DNA from: Strigamia acuminata
Lineage: Eukaryota > Arthropoda > Chilopoda > Geophilomorpha > Linotaeniidae
Direction of reading: 5' to 3'
DNA length: 64,000 nt
NCBI GenBank assembly: GCA_949358305.1
Contig: OX442314.1
Location: forward strand, 14,687,060-14,751,059
The position numbers and the translations under genes were made by a program. The notes below the pieces were generated by a model, which saw only the letters and a list, made by a program, of their open reading frames with translations, had not been told where the DNA came from and did not search any database. Of this stretch, positions 13,148 through 24,459 are shown piece by piece (within the stretch, counting starts at the first letter, position 1; every line of letters begins with the position of its first letter).

Positions 13148-13545
13148 ACTAGTTGCATTTGAAAAGTCATCTCATCTGGTTTATCTTCTTTAAACGAGTC
13201 TAAATGCACATGCTTCACAATGTACAAGAATCTTTTGTGTTGACTGTTGATGTTGTCAACAAAACATTTTTATGGGCTTAAAGTCATTAGAAAAATATAA
13301 AAAAGAAAAGCAAACCTTTTTAAACAGCCTAATTGAGGTTTTTGTCGATCTAACTTTAAAAATGGCAGCTGGATCTAGCCTGCTTTAAGTTGAAGTGCAC
13401 ATGTGCTCTCCATAACTGTTTTGTTGTTTTGTTGTTCAACTTCAATTTTTGCAGTAGTTAACGGGCTTTAAACTACTTTTGTTGTTACTCTGCATGGTTT
13501 CAAGAAGATAAACCGGTCTAAATGACTTTTCGAATGCAGCTACTG
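13148..13545. repeat. Inverted-repeat element (MITE-like), about 400 bp
   Basis: The left arm (13148-13192) and the reverse complement of the right arm (13500-13543) match over about 44 bp with few differences. Both contain GAAAAGTCAT and GGTTTATCTTCTT. The interior is AT-rich and non-coding. A related palindromic copy with the same arm motifs lies in the BAHD1 intron at about 26687-26797, so this is a dispersed family. Confidence 0.55.
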
Positions 13546-16500
13546 TTTATTTTATTTTATATTAAAGATTAAAACTCGGTGCATTTGACGGTTGACCTTT
13601 AACGAAGCTTAAAAACGACCGTTGTTTCATGGTTTGCACATTTCTCATTCTAAATGCCTTGTTTTCTCTATCACGACTTTGCGACTGGATTAGGGAGCAC
13701 AAAAAATTCGGCAGACATTCGGTATTTGGCCTATTCGGCCTAAAGTCATTTAAACTTGTTTATATCTTTTAAAACAGTCAAAATGTAAACTTTTAGTAAT
13801 ATCCGGTATTCGGCAATTTTTGTATTTGGTGCAATTTTTGTCACTCGATCCTAGATTTTCAAAGTTTAATTTATCTGTTGTTAAGGTAAAGCCAATTTCT
13901 CTAGATGTGTCTTCGTCATGGTAGTCTTGGAATCAGTTAAGCATGTTACCATAGGAGGACTCAGAATCGTGGAACTTGTGATCATCTGCATAAGTGGATA
14001 ATTCAGAAGCAACACTTGGGTTGGGAGGGGATTAGCGATAAAAACTCATTATAACGAATTAATTTCTTGACTTTTAGCACACCTCTCGCATACTGACTTG
14101 TTTTAGTCAGTGGAGTTTCCACAGAAACATCAATTCTCACAGCCAAATGAATCAAAGCAATTTGATTCCATGATGGGAGCATTGGAAAGAATACTGCCAC
14201 GTGTCATGTACCCTTCTGAACATCTTTAAGGTGTCATTCCGTGGGTTTTCCATTTCTACCGATGACAGTTGCAGGCGAATTTTCATGTCATCTTCATTAT
14301 CGTCTCAATAGACGCATTCAATAAAGATTTAACACAACACGAGAATTAGGACTATATACCTGTTAACACGAGTTGACGTTCTTGAATGTGCCACAAGATA
14401 GCACAAGTAAGTTATTTGTAAGCAAATATGATGTTGATATTGTGGCTACAGATGGCATTGTTTTGTAGTACTGCTTTTGCCTTTGCTTTGTTGCCATGAT
14501 TATTGGAGGCGCACAGCTGTTTTACTTTGGAATAGACCTTGTTCTTTGATGAGAAAACCCACTGTATTAACACGAGATTCTCGAGTCCAAAGCACGTGGC
14601 ACGACTTTAAGACCAGCTTCCAGAGGTCGTGCTATTTTTGTTTTAATAAGACACTACGCGAGATTCTCGTGTTTAATCTGTTAACATGCTTTATTGAATG
14701 CCGTCTAATGTAAAACGAGAAGCTTGTTTGATGTTGATCTCCCAATCAGAGGTGCATAATTCACTTTTTTTATGGTTTATAGTTTCTTCGAGTTAGTGAT
14801 CCTTAAAGCTCAGATATTTTACGATCCTAGTGGAATAGTTTTCTTAGCTCTATATTTTTGGCGGGGATATAGTAAATGGACATCAGTGTTGATACTCGGT
14901 AATTTAGCTATGGGCTAACTCATCGTTTTAAATCGTTACTTGTTATCCCGAAGGAAAATTTCCGTCGTCATGTTTTGATATGACTAACGTGATCGAGAAC
15001 ATGGTTATTCATGAAGGGATATACGACGTAGGAGTGAAGTCATTTCTGCTTTAAGTCATGGAATTCAGAGTGGCTATCAAGTCGCTTTTTTATTTTATTT
15101 TATTTTTTATATAAAATGTATGGATATTTAATAATGTTACGAGTTTCCCCAGACTGCAGTGTTAAACCAATACACTCAAATATTAATTTTGTGATAAAAT
15201 TTAGATAAGAAACAAAATAAACCTAATATTTATAACGAAAATAGGACTGTAAATAAGTAAATGCAAATAAACCTAATATTTTATAATATAAATGGGACGA
15301 TAAATAAGTGAATGATGCCATTTTTTTAATGTAAATAGTAAGGTTTTAACCTTCATTTGAAACAAATTTTTAATGATGAGACTTGAATTCTTAACTGTTT
15401 GAAATTGTATATTAATTGTGTGTGGTCAACTCCCAAGTTGGTGGCATTCATATTTTCAACAAGAAAACAACAGCGTGTAATTTAACTTGTATAGTTAAGA
15501 AATATTACGTTGCTATATTTTAAGAGTGTATATTATTCCATTCAAAATAACTTTTCACGTTTACTCTGCTTATTTATAACTGTCTAGTGTCTTGATGTAT
15601 TTAGATGGGTTTTGGGAGTGTGATTGCCAACTCAGCATTCTAGCAACACAACTTAGCTCACGATCCGTAGATCTATAGAGGACAAATGAGGGGTCTGCAA
15701 GAAACGTCTTTACGACTGCTTTCTTTCTAGCAACAGATTTGCATTCATAGATTTGCCGCTTTTCGAGATACTCACAGGACAACGTGCTGAATGCGTCTGA
15801 AGCTTTTCAGAACAGTGGATATAGTAAATCCTTTCCTGTTGTTTACCAACACATTTTCACTCTTTTGGGGAATAAGTAAAACACCCAGTAGATATTTTAT
15901 GAGTTTTATTGGAATAACCCCGCATAAATTGCTTTCTGAAAAGAAGAATTTGTGAATTTAAATGTTGTGGATTGTGGTTGTTGTTGGGGAAACATTTACA
16001 TTGGAGAGTGATTTACCTCAGAATAATGTTATAGTATATGGAATAACCACGGATATAAATTGCCGGTAATTAATTAAGTACAAAATACAAATAGTTGTTG
16101 CAGTGTGGTCAGGGAAAAAAACCGATACAACATTAGGCGGTTTGGAATCTATTCTCGTTGCTAATTTTTGCCGCTTTCTAAAGCAGGAAATTACGTTATT
16201 GTGACTAAAAGGCTAACATCGTGACCGGTTTATAAAGGACTCATCCAAGAGGATGCATGACGTTTCGAACCTCATCCAAGGTTCATCTTCGAGAAGACTT
16301 GTCAACAACAGGGGAACTTAAATGTGAATAGAGTATACGCAATTTTGTTTAAATTTCTATTAAATAACGACTCGTTTGCGGTGGGAATGTTCCTCGGAGC
16401 ACGATACTTTGTGTAGTAAGTTGATTGGTTTTGGGATTATGACTCGACTTGGTATTGCAAAGGTGAAAAGAGGTAAAAAGGATGTTTGATCCAATATAAT

Positions 16501-18560
16501 TAAGGTAGGCGATAAAAGGGAGGCGCGGTGATGATTTGTTTGATCTTGATCGCCTGCGAGATGTTTTGGTCCAGGTATTGTCAATTGCACGCGGCATTGT
16601 TTTTATGTTAGCGGTGCTCGTGATGAGCAATAAGAGGTGGCCATGACCACAATTGGTGTGTTGCAGGGCCAAATGTCGCGTCGGCAGCGAGCGGCGAATT
16701 GATAACGGTCTTCTTTGGTTTCCGATATAAAAGCCACTTTATTCTTCGCATTGGGACGGTTGGTAGAGAGCCAACTATTGAACTTCTTTTGTGGTAGGTT
16801 GCACATTAGAAATGCTCAAGGAAAGACCTCGTCTCAGCAGATTTGCTCGTGCAATTGCGAGTAAAATGGGGGAGAAATGGTGGATTGCAAGTCCTATTCG
16901 ATGATGTCGATGTCCGAGTCGAAGGAGATGAGATGATGCGAGCATTGTGTCAATAGCGATTGCTAAGAAACGTTTGGTTTCGAACTCAACTGATGAAATT
17001 ATATAAGGACTGACATGTTTGTGATTTCTTTCTCTCTCTCTCTCTTTCTGTCTCTTGTCAATTGTAACTTGATTACTTCGGTTGCAATCTGTGCGAGCAT
17101 CAGTGCAGTAACCTCTTTTATAATGGACAAATTAGTCTTCTTACAGTGAATTTTATTTTATTTTATTTTTTATGGTTGTGTGAAGTAAATTTGGGTTTAT
17201 GTGTGTAAATGAATTATGCCGTGTTAAAAATGTCGGTTTGAAGTGGAGAAACGATAATGAATGAAGGTTTTAAATTGTTTAGAGGGTTGGTGCTGAATAA
17301 GAATATTTTAAAATAATTTATTCTTTTTTTTTTTTTAAATTTCATAAACTGAATTTCGTGAATTTCAATTAGTATTTTTTTTTTTTTTTTTTTACTTTTC
17401 GTTGTTTAATACTATCGTATGGGTTCTAAAGTTATTTAAACTCGAGTAAAATAATTCTACGAATGGAAAATGTCATATTGCATGTAATGCGTGTAACCGT
17501 AAATTACTAAATATGCAAATTGGACACGTTTAAACTTGTTTACACTCGTTTAAAACCAATAACTGGTGCAATTGTTACACACCTCTAGAAAATTAAACAA
17601 ATTAAAGAACAAGTGCACCGAGTGAATTAAATGATGAGAGACCAGAAAAAAAATCACTTTTATAATTAAATTTATTAATTTTTATGGAGGGAAACCAGTG
17701 CGAAGTAGATGGCACCATTTCCCAGTCTTAGCGTTTAATTCATCCCCATGAGAAGGTCTAATTTCACAATAAACCCTACACAGAAATAAAGACCTTTGAA
17801 CCACGTGACATGACATATCACTTCCATACATCACACCATAATAAAATGCCAGCAATGGACAAATGATTCACAGAACAAAAGCCGACAAAAACAAGTCCTT
17901 ATAGGTAAATAGTGATCTTTTACATTGTCCATTTTAATTGTAATACACAACTTGACCTCCAATTGTTACAGTTGAACTGTAACGGTCGCATGCATTTCCT
18001 CATAGGTAATATGTGTTGTGTGTTAAACAAAATGACAGGTTTTCTTATCTTTTAAGATATATATAACGACGCAATATAAAAATATAACTTTTCTACTCCG
18101 ACATGAATTAAACATTAAGATTTGAGATTTAAGATTTTCATTTTTTCGTGCATGGCGAATGGCGAGATTGGATTTTTATTCTTGAAAAAGTCCATCTTAT
18201 GGCACGTTTGCTTTGATTTTTTTGAATTTCGTACTTTACTGCTATCTCTTCACTTTCTATTCTCCCTTCCCCTGTTCTTTTTTCTTCTTTTATTCACCAT
18301 ATTTTTTTTCTATCACCTATTTTGAACTCAGGTGGAATTCCTCTGCGTTTGCCTCCCATTTTTTTTTTAACATTGGTAGCCTGAAATATTTCCTTCCATT
18401 ATTTTTTCTTCTTTTATGATCAATTCCATATTTTTTTCCAACTTGGGCCGCTTCTATTATATTGTGTGTGTGATTTTTAAACCGTATCACACAATAGTAA
18501 CAATTATTTTTTAAATTTTTACCGAATTCAGCACTTAGAATGTTATGTAATCACAAACTT
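13546..18560. other. Non-coding stretch, no gene recognised
   Basis: AT-rich sequence with scattered short repeats, a (TC)n run near 17032-17046 and long T tracts near 17320-17395. Near 13700-13860, AT-rich text repeats the word TTCGG several times. Near 16237-16300 the word CTCATCCAAG occurs twice, 37 bp apart, around GACGTTTCGAACC. These may be old transposon ends. Short open frames such as 16349-16672 on - have no recognisable similarity. Confidence 0.4.
15213..15314. repeat. Tandem duplication, two copies of about 51 bp
   Basis: Copies at 15213-15263 and 15264-15314 share AAATAAACCTAATATT at their start and AAATAAGTRAATG at their end, with a few substitutions between them. They are head-to-tail and adjacent. 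No coding content. Confidence 0.7.
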
Positions 18561-18699
18561 CCAAATTCAAACTGCACGTGTAAAAACAACTTCCAAAAAT
18601 GGCGCTATTGCCTATTTTTGTCGACTCCGAAATAATTCATCATTTGTTGTTGCTGTTGCGTTTTTATTTGTGCACAAGACATGCGCAGTTTGAATTTGG
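18561..18699. repeat. Short inverted-repeat element
   Basis: CCAAATTCAAACTGCACGTG at 18561-18580 is matched in inverted orientation by the sequence ending at 18699 (reverse complement CCAAATTCAAACTGCGCATG). About 100 bp separates the arms. It could be a small MITE or a foldback. No target-site duplication is evident. Confidence 0.5.
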
Positions 18700-21600
18700 C
18701 ATGAAGAATGTGAGCGGCAGTCTATGTTTCTGTTCACTAGGTTGCAAACTACCATGACAGCCATTTTTTATAGGCACAAACCATATCTTAGGCTTGTTTA
18801 GTGAGCAGCCTACCGGTAGTTGGACTTTTTTTTTTACTCTATGACATAATCTTTTTTAATAATCTCATGCTAATGTGGATTTTTATAGATAACTTGGCTT
18901 AAGTCACTCAACTAAGACCCTTTTCATTCCACATTTTACACGACTTTATGACCCTTAAACCTTGTTTCTGTGCCATTGCTTTAGCGGTACAAAAATGAAG
19001 CTTAGGGGGTCGAATGGAGCAAAATCTTGCTGCAATGAAAATGGTCCATTCGTGCCAGCATAAATTCATGGCGCCCTTCAGGCACTCAGCATTTATTCAG
19101 CAGCGAGAATTTTCTGACTAAATCAAAGTGTGAATAATAAATACACTTGGCACTTGTTACGAGAAAAATGTTGACCATGCAGGGAAAACATCTATATAAA
19201 TTATAACATATTTATCCTCGATTTAAATTTAAACGTGACAAAATCCGATTACGGGAAATGGATTCCGCTTCTGCCGACCATTGAATGCCATTACAAATTT
19301 GTAGAAATTGGTTGATTACATGAGAGTTTAAAAGGAAAAAAAGATTGAATTAGAAATGGATATAAACGTATTTTCTAAAGCGAACAATCGTAATATTGTG
19401 AAGAGTGTAAAAGAGAGTGATGTTGTAGCCAAGAATAAAGTTATGTGCTTGATTGAAATACATGGTGGTTTGCGACATGATTTCGGTGTTTGGTATTCAG
19501 TGACCTGACTGCGTGTGCATCGATTGGAAGCTGGCGAGTGCGGTGCGTGCAAAATTCAAACATTCTTTCCAAGTCTTACGCTAGTCCGACTTTACGTTCT
19601 GCTCGAGAACAGACATATCGTGTCATGGCTTTTCTACTGACTCGCTAGTCGTTACCGCTTCGCTATATATATATATATTTGTCAACGTGGGGCTTATGGT
19701 GGACTAGGTTTTGATGGAATGGGTTTTACCAGCCTGGATATCAGCTTTGTTCGCTCACTCAAGAAGCACTGCCACATTATTACGTACGTAGTATGGTGTA
19801 GTGAGTCGTGGCTTTTGTTTTGTTTTGTGGTTATCATTATGTGTGCTGATGTTAATTCCCTTTTATTTGCTCGTGCGTTTACTCAATTTTCGTGTGCGGC
19901 TTCATTCTTTTCGTCTATTGTTTATTTTTAGAAGCAATTTTTATGTGGCTATTGTTATTGTTTTTGACGATCAATAATCTATTTAGGGCATGAAAGGCGA
20001 GAAGCTATCAACTGCTGTGTAAACCGACAGTTTTTTCATATTTGTTTCTTGTTCTTTTCTAAGGTAATTAGTCGTGATGTAATGTTAGTTTGAAAGAGTT
20101 TGACTCGGGCTCTTGTGGGATTAGTGTAGTAGTTGTTCAAGTGTTCGGATTAAAGCGGGGATTTTGTTGATTTGTGATGAAATCACTAGCCAATTTAATC
20201 GTACCATTTTTGTCGGTGAGGTTTGATTAGATTAAAAAGGGATGCTTTATATTGATTTTTGTTAAACGATTGCATTTTATGAGGGGGAATTTTTGGAAGG
20301 AAATTTGAATTTTAAAAATACTAGTAAATTAGAATTTTTGTATAAGGATTCGAAAATCATACAAAAATCCGGTAAAATCAGTTAAAATTTGTAAAATTTG
20401 GCCGAGATTATCCACTGTAGTTGTAGTTATATCTTGTAGTGGTTACAATACTGTAGATTCGACGGATTCTGAATTATAATTATAATTTCTATCCGAGGAT
20501 TCGAAAATTAAACAAAAATGGGGTAAAATCAGTTAAAACCCGTGAAATTTGGCTAATATTATCCATTGTGGTTCGTAATCCGGTGTAGTTTCATCTTGTA
20601 ATGGTTACAATCCTGTCAATTTGAAGGATTGCGAATTATAAGACGTCTGGAACGACTGAAATTGCCAGATTGGATTTGATGTTTTCTCGTTTGCGGATGG
20701 AGCTTATTGTTCCGTGCCGAAAAGCAGTAAATCGTGTATAATTAAACGGGAAATTCTTTCCCGATGGCACCTAAATTGGATGGAGATGTCGACAACTTAA
20801 TTCATTACGCATATACTCATTAACCGATTTGTACATTGAGTCATTGATGGGAGAAATGTAATTTTTTTCCCAATTGATTTAGATGTGGAATAAGATTTGA
20901 TCGGTCGACGACTCGACTCGACTCGACGTGCCTTTTAGGTGTGTTTTGCTTGGTTCCATTTTTTTTTTCTGGTCGAAAGACTGGCACAGAAAACTCGAAA
21001 AGGATAAGGAATTTCCCCTCTGGAAATTGAGACTTTTTTTATTATTATTTAAGGTTTCCCGGTCTTGATAAGACATGAAGTGACAACACTGCAAAGGTTT
21101 TTTCCAATGCTTTCCCTTTCCCCATATGCCAAAGGTTTATCTCTGAATTTTAAGATTAGCGCCTTATTTGTTAAAGTGGATTAGTATTCATTCACTAATT
21201 GGGTCGTGATAAGACGATTTTGAAATAATATCATTTAGAAAAATTGTCGTTTTTGATTTTTTTGGATTATTTTTTTTTTTTAATTTAAAAAATTTTTTTT
21301 TTTTTCAATGTGACAAGGAACTAGACAGATTGAAAATCACTTGACTTTTGTGTTTAGTTTTCAATAACATTTTTCTTACTTGGGGGGAAAAGGAAGTTCA
21401 ATGTGCACATTCTACTGTGGGAGTCATAGAGCTTGACTACAGTGGAAACTGTACATTGAGCCCAAACAATTTTTATTTTCTTCAAAACCCATTAATAAAC
21501 AATTCAAGTTTTATTTATTAAATTTAACAAAAAAACATAAATAAAAAAGAAACCAACAAACATGTAATTAGGTGTGGCAGTTTTTCTTAATTAATGAATT

Positions 21601-22320
21601 ATTAGTTACCATAATGAAGCTGCACAGCTTTTAATACTAATACGTTTAAAAATAAAAAATAACAATTTTTCAAAAGAAAAAATTAATGAAACAAGCCATG
21701 AAAAATACATTTAGATTGCGATAAAAGGGAAATTGCACAATCGCGAACCGAAAACAAGTCGGCCATTTTTTTTCTTCTCTGTCTTTCGAGTTTTTGAGTT
21801 GAACATCGGAATTCGCAGTTTGACCCCCTTGTGCATAAACAGAATAGGGTTTATTGGACACAGGGCTTGGGCAGGGGATCCTCGAGCACGCGCTTGAGCA
21901 GACGGACGCGGGGCTTTTGTCAACAGGAGCAGGTGATGTTCACAGCCGAGGGGAAAATTAAGGAGGGGCAGAGTGGGGGCACGTTAACTTAGTTGGCAAC
22001 ACGAGTCGATGGTGGAAAACTTCCTCTAAGTGCATCGTTATGCAATCGAAATGAATGCGAGAGGAATTATTGCTGCAGGCACGAGTTTGCCGAGGTTAGC
22101 CACAAGTGACGTCATTTACATTTTTAGTCATTCACGTTGAAGTGTTGTCGAAAACCACAATCTCCAATTTTCCATTCGTCCGTGATCCGTGACCTCAAGG
22201 TCGATGAGCTAAGGCAGGTGTTCACTATTTTACTCAATGAATTTCGTTTTTTTTCGAGGGGTAAAAAGTTGAGGGGGGAAAATTAATTTTAATTTTTACT
22301 AGAACTTTTTTGGTTGGTTT
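18700..22320. other. Non-coding stretch, no gene recognised
   Basis: AT-rich sequence with a (TA)n run near 19663-19677. It holds the tandem duplication listed separately and a full CRE palindrome at 22107-22114. Open frames are short and without family likeness. Confidence 0.4.
20346..20641. repeat. Tandem duplication with period about 151 bp
   Basis: GGATTCGAAAAT followed by GGTAAAATCAGTTAAAA begins at 20346 and recurs at 20497. The copies stay similar to their ends (TGGTTACAAT, then GAATTATAA), with scattered substitutions. It is a two-copy head-to-tail duplication in non-coding DNA. Confidence 0.75.
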
Positions 22321-22327
22321 TTTTGGT

Positions 22328-22575
22328 TAATTTTGGTGTTTCATCCCCCATTTCCGGTTAAAAAAAACGTCTTTTTTGTTGAAACGTGTAAGTAAGTTGA
22401 AATTTATGTCTAAATGGTAATTTGCATGTTTTTTTTGCATGTTTGTTGTTTTTTTGCTGCTATTTTTGATTAATTTTGGTGTTTGATCCGCCATTTCCGG
22501 TTAAAAAAACGTCTTTCTTCATAGAAACGTGTAAATGAATTGAAATTGAAGTCGAAATGGTAATTTGCAGCGTGT
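22328..22575. repeat. Tandem duplication with period about 143 bp
   Basis: TAATTTTGGTGTTT starts at 22328 and again at 22471. Both copies continue through CCATTTCCGGTTAAAAAAA, ACGTCTTT and GTCKAAATGGTAATTTGCA. About 100 bp of each copy is clearly related, separated by a T-rich spacer. Confidence 0.75.
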
Positions 22576-22794
22576 TTTGTGTGTTTTTAACTTGCAATTC
22601 ACGCTTTACAATTGCCTCGACTCAAAGGCCTTTGCTCCACGTTGCCTTCTCCCAGGAGTCAATAACCGCAGATTGTGGGCCAAACTCATATTCTCGTGAC
22701 AAGTTTAATTTGAAGACACTTCGGACAGGTGATGCTGACCACTTTCCAGTCTTCTAAGTGGGTAAGAGTTGAGAAAAAAGTTGGGTAAGAGACC

Positions 22795-23040
22795 GAGAGA
22801 GAGAGAGAGAGTGGGGAGGTGGCGGGAGGAAGGTGAAACGAGCCCTTCTTCCTGCATTGGAATCCCCCGGCTGTAGACTTTCTTCCCGCCCAGATATGGA
22901 CGCAGGAGCAGCAGCTGCTGTCGGTGCTGCTGCTTGTGCAGTTCGTGACTCCCCCTTGTTCTCTTTGAGACTCCCCTCGGCTACGTGCGCAGCAATCGGC
23001 ATGAGGTTGTTCGTTCTCTGGGGACTGAATGGAAAAGGTA
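22795..23040 (+). promoter_or_regulatory. GC-rich patch with (GA)n, candidate non-coding first exon of BAHD1
   Basis: A (GA)n run near 22795-22811 is followed by about 220 bp much richer in G+C than its surroundings, ending in a plausible donor (GAAAAG then GTATGG near 23037). Joining this donor to the BAHD1 acceptor at 24431 does not keep the short open frame here open: it hits a stop at once. If the patch is an exon of that gene it is therefore untranslated. Transcript data would decide. Confidence 0.3.
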
Positions 23041-23731
23041 TGGAAAAGTCTCGTTTTGTTTGCTTGCTTTTTTGGTGACGTGTCGATAGCGATTTCTGCT
23101 CAGTTGGTCGTTAGGCCTAAGTGGCGACATGTTTGTGGGTACGTATGATGGGAATGGAACGGGGTGAGGGGGTTTTGAGTTTTTTTTTTTTTTTTTTTTT
23201 TTGAATGGGACGTGGATGTGAAAACGGGGTTTTGTTGAAGGGGACGGGATGAGTTGGTTTTGGTGCGTGTCAATAGTCGTCTGGCTGTTTGCCAGTGTTT
23301 TGATTGGTAATTGGCGCATATGAGACGCTCGATATTAGAGTTGATGGTTGGTCGTCAATTAGAAATGCATTTGTCTCGCGAGACTTTAATTCGATGTTGG
23401 ATTAATTTCAATTGGCGTTTTCTTCATTAACAAGGAAAATAGGCCTAATGAATGATGTGTCAGCATTTTTCTCCTCAGGATGTGTATGGTTGGTTTGATT
23501 TTTGATTTTTTTGTTTTTTTTTTAAATGGGAAATCGGGGTTTGATTATTTATTTTTAAATTTTAAATTTTTTTTTTTTAAAAATAAATCATTCAAAAATA
23601 TTATTTATGAAGGTTTTTGAATGATTTATTATAGGTAAACACTTCTCAAGTGACTGCTCTGCTTTGTAGGTTTGTTTTGGTCTATAAAAACAAAAGCTTT
23701 TGAGTTGCTTTTGACCCCCCACCACCATCCA

Positions 23732-23733
<2 letters not shown>

Positions 23734-23780
<47 letters not shown>
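23734..23780. repeat. Poly-T run of 47
   Basis: There are 47 consecutive T residues, bounded by C at 23733 and G at 23781. Shorter T runs lie at about 23180-23202 and 24013-24035. It could be the A-tail of a retroposed sequence on the minus strand or plain slippage. No adjacent element was recognised. Confidence 0.8.
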
Positions 23781-23781
<1 letters not shown>

Positions 23782-24459
23782 TTAAGAGTAAATATAAAAA
23801 GAAGTTTTGGAAATAGTGTTGTCACGTGTGAGGCGTTTGCATGTGATAAGAGAGGAATGAATCATTCATTCGTGAAATTTTTATCCACTGATATTATTGA
23901 ATTTTTTGCTTCAAAGTTTTCTTTGTCTATTTCAACTCATCGATATGCGTGTATGGATTTCAGTTGGATTCAAACGTCTTTAGTATTGTTTTAAGAAATT
24001 TTGAATATGTAATTTTTTTTTTTTTTTTTTTTTTTAATAATAGATCGAAAAAAAATATTTTATTTTTAAATTTTTAAATTCTTAAATTTTTTTTTATTCA
24101 TGGTTTTTTTTTGCTGCCTAGTTTTCGGCTTGGGTGAATAAAACACTCAACGTAAGTTTTAATTAATGATGTAATTGGAAATAATAGTCTATTGTGTTGG
24201 TTCTCCCATTAAATGGAAAATCGTGGATCGTTGTTTTTATCAGATGAAAGGAAAAAGATGAGCTGAATTTCATGTTTCCACGTATTGAAAATATTTACTT
24301 AAGGAACTCGTGTTTCTTATTGAAATAATTTGTTTAAAATTATTTTTTTTTTTTTTTAAATTATTATTATTGATATTACGAAAGAAAACAAAAATTTACT
24401 ATATTAATTTTTTCTTTTCTTATAATTTTAGGGACGGGGTTGCATGGTCAGCCCTAAAA

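Noticed and set aside
16237-16330. Penelope-like or LINE 3' remnant suggested by GACGTTTCGAACC and a repeated CTCATCCAAG
   Set aside because: Too short, with no coding or tail feature. The resemblance is only a vague memory of repeat ends.
22833-23078. Plus-strand frame starting MKRALLPALESPGC as a coding first exon of BAHD1
   Set aside because: Its donor phase does not join the 24432 acceptor without an immediate stop, so at most the region is untranslated.
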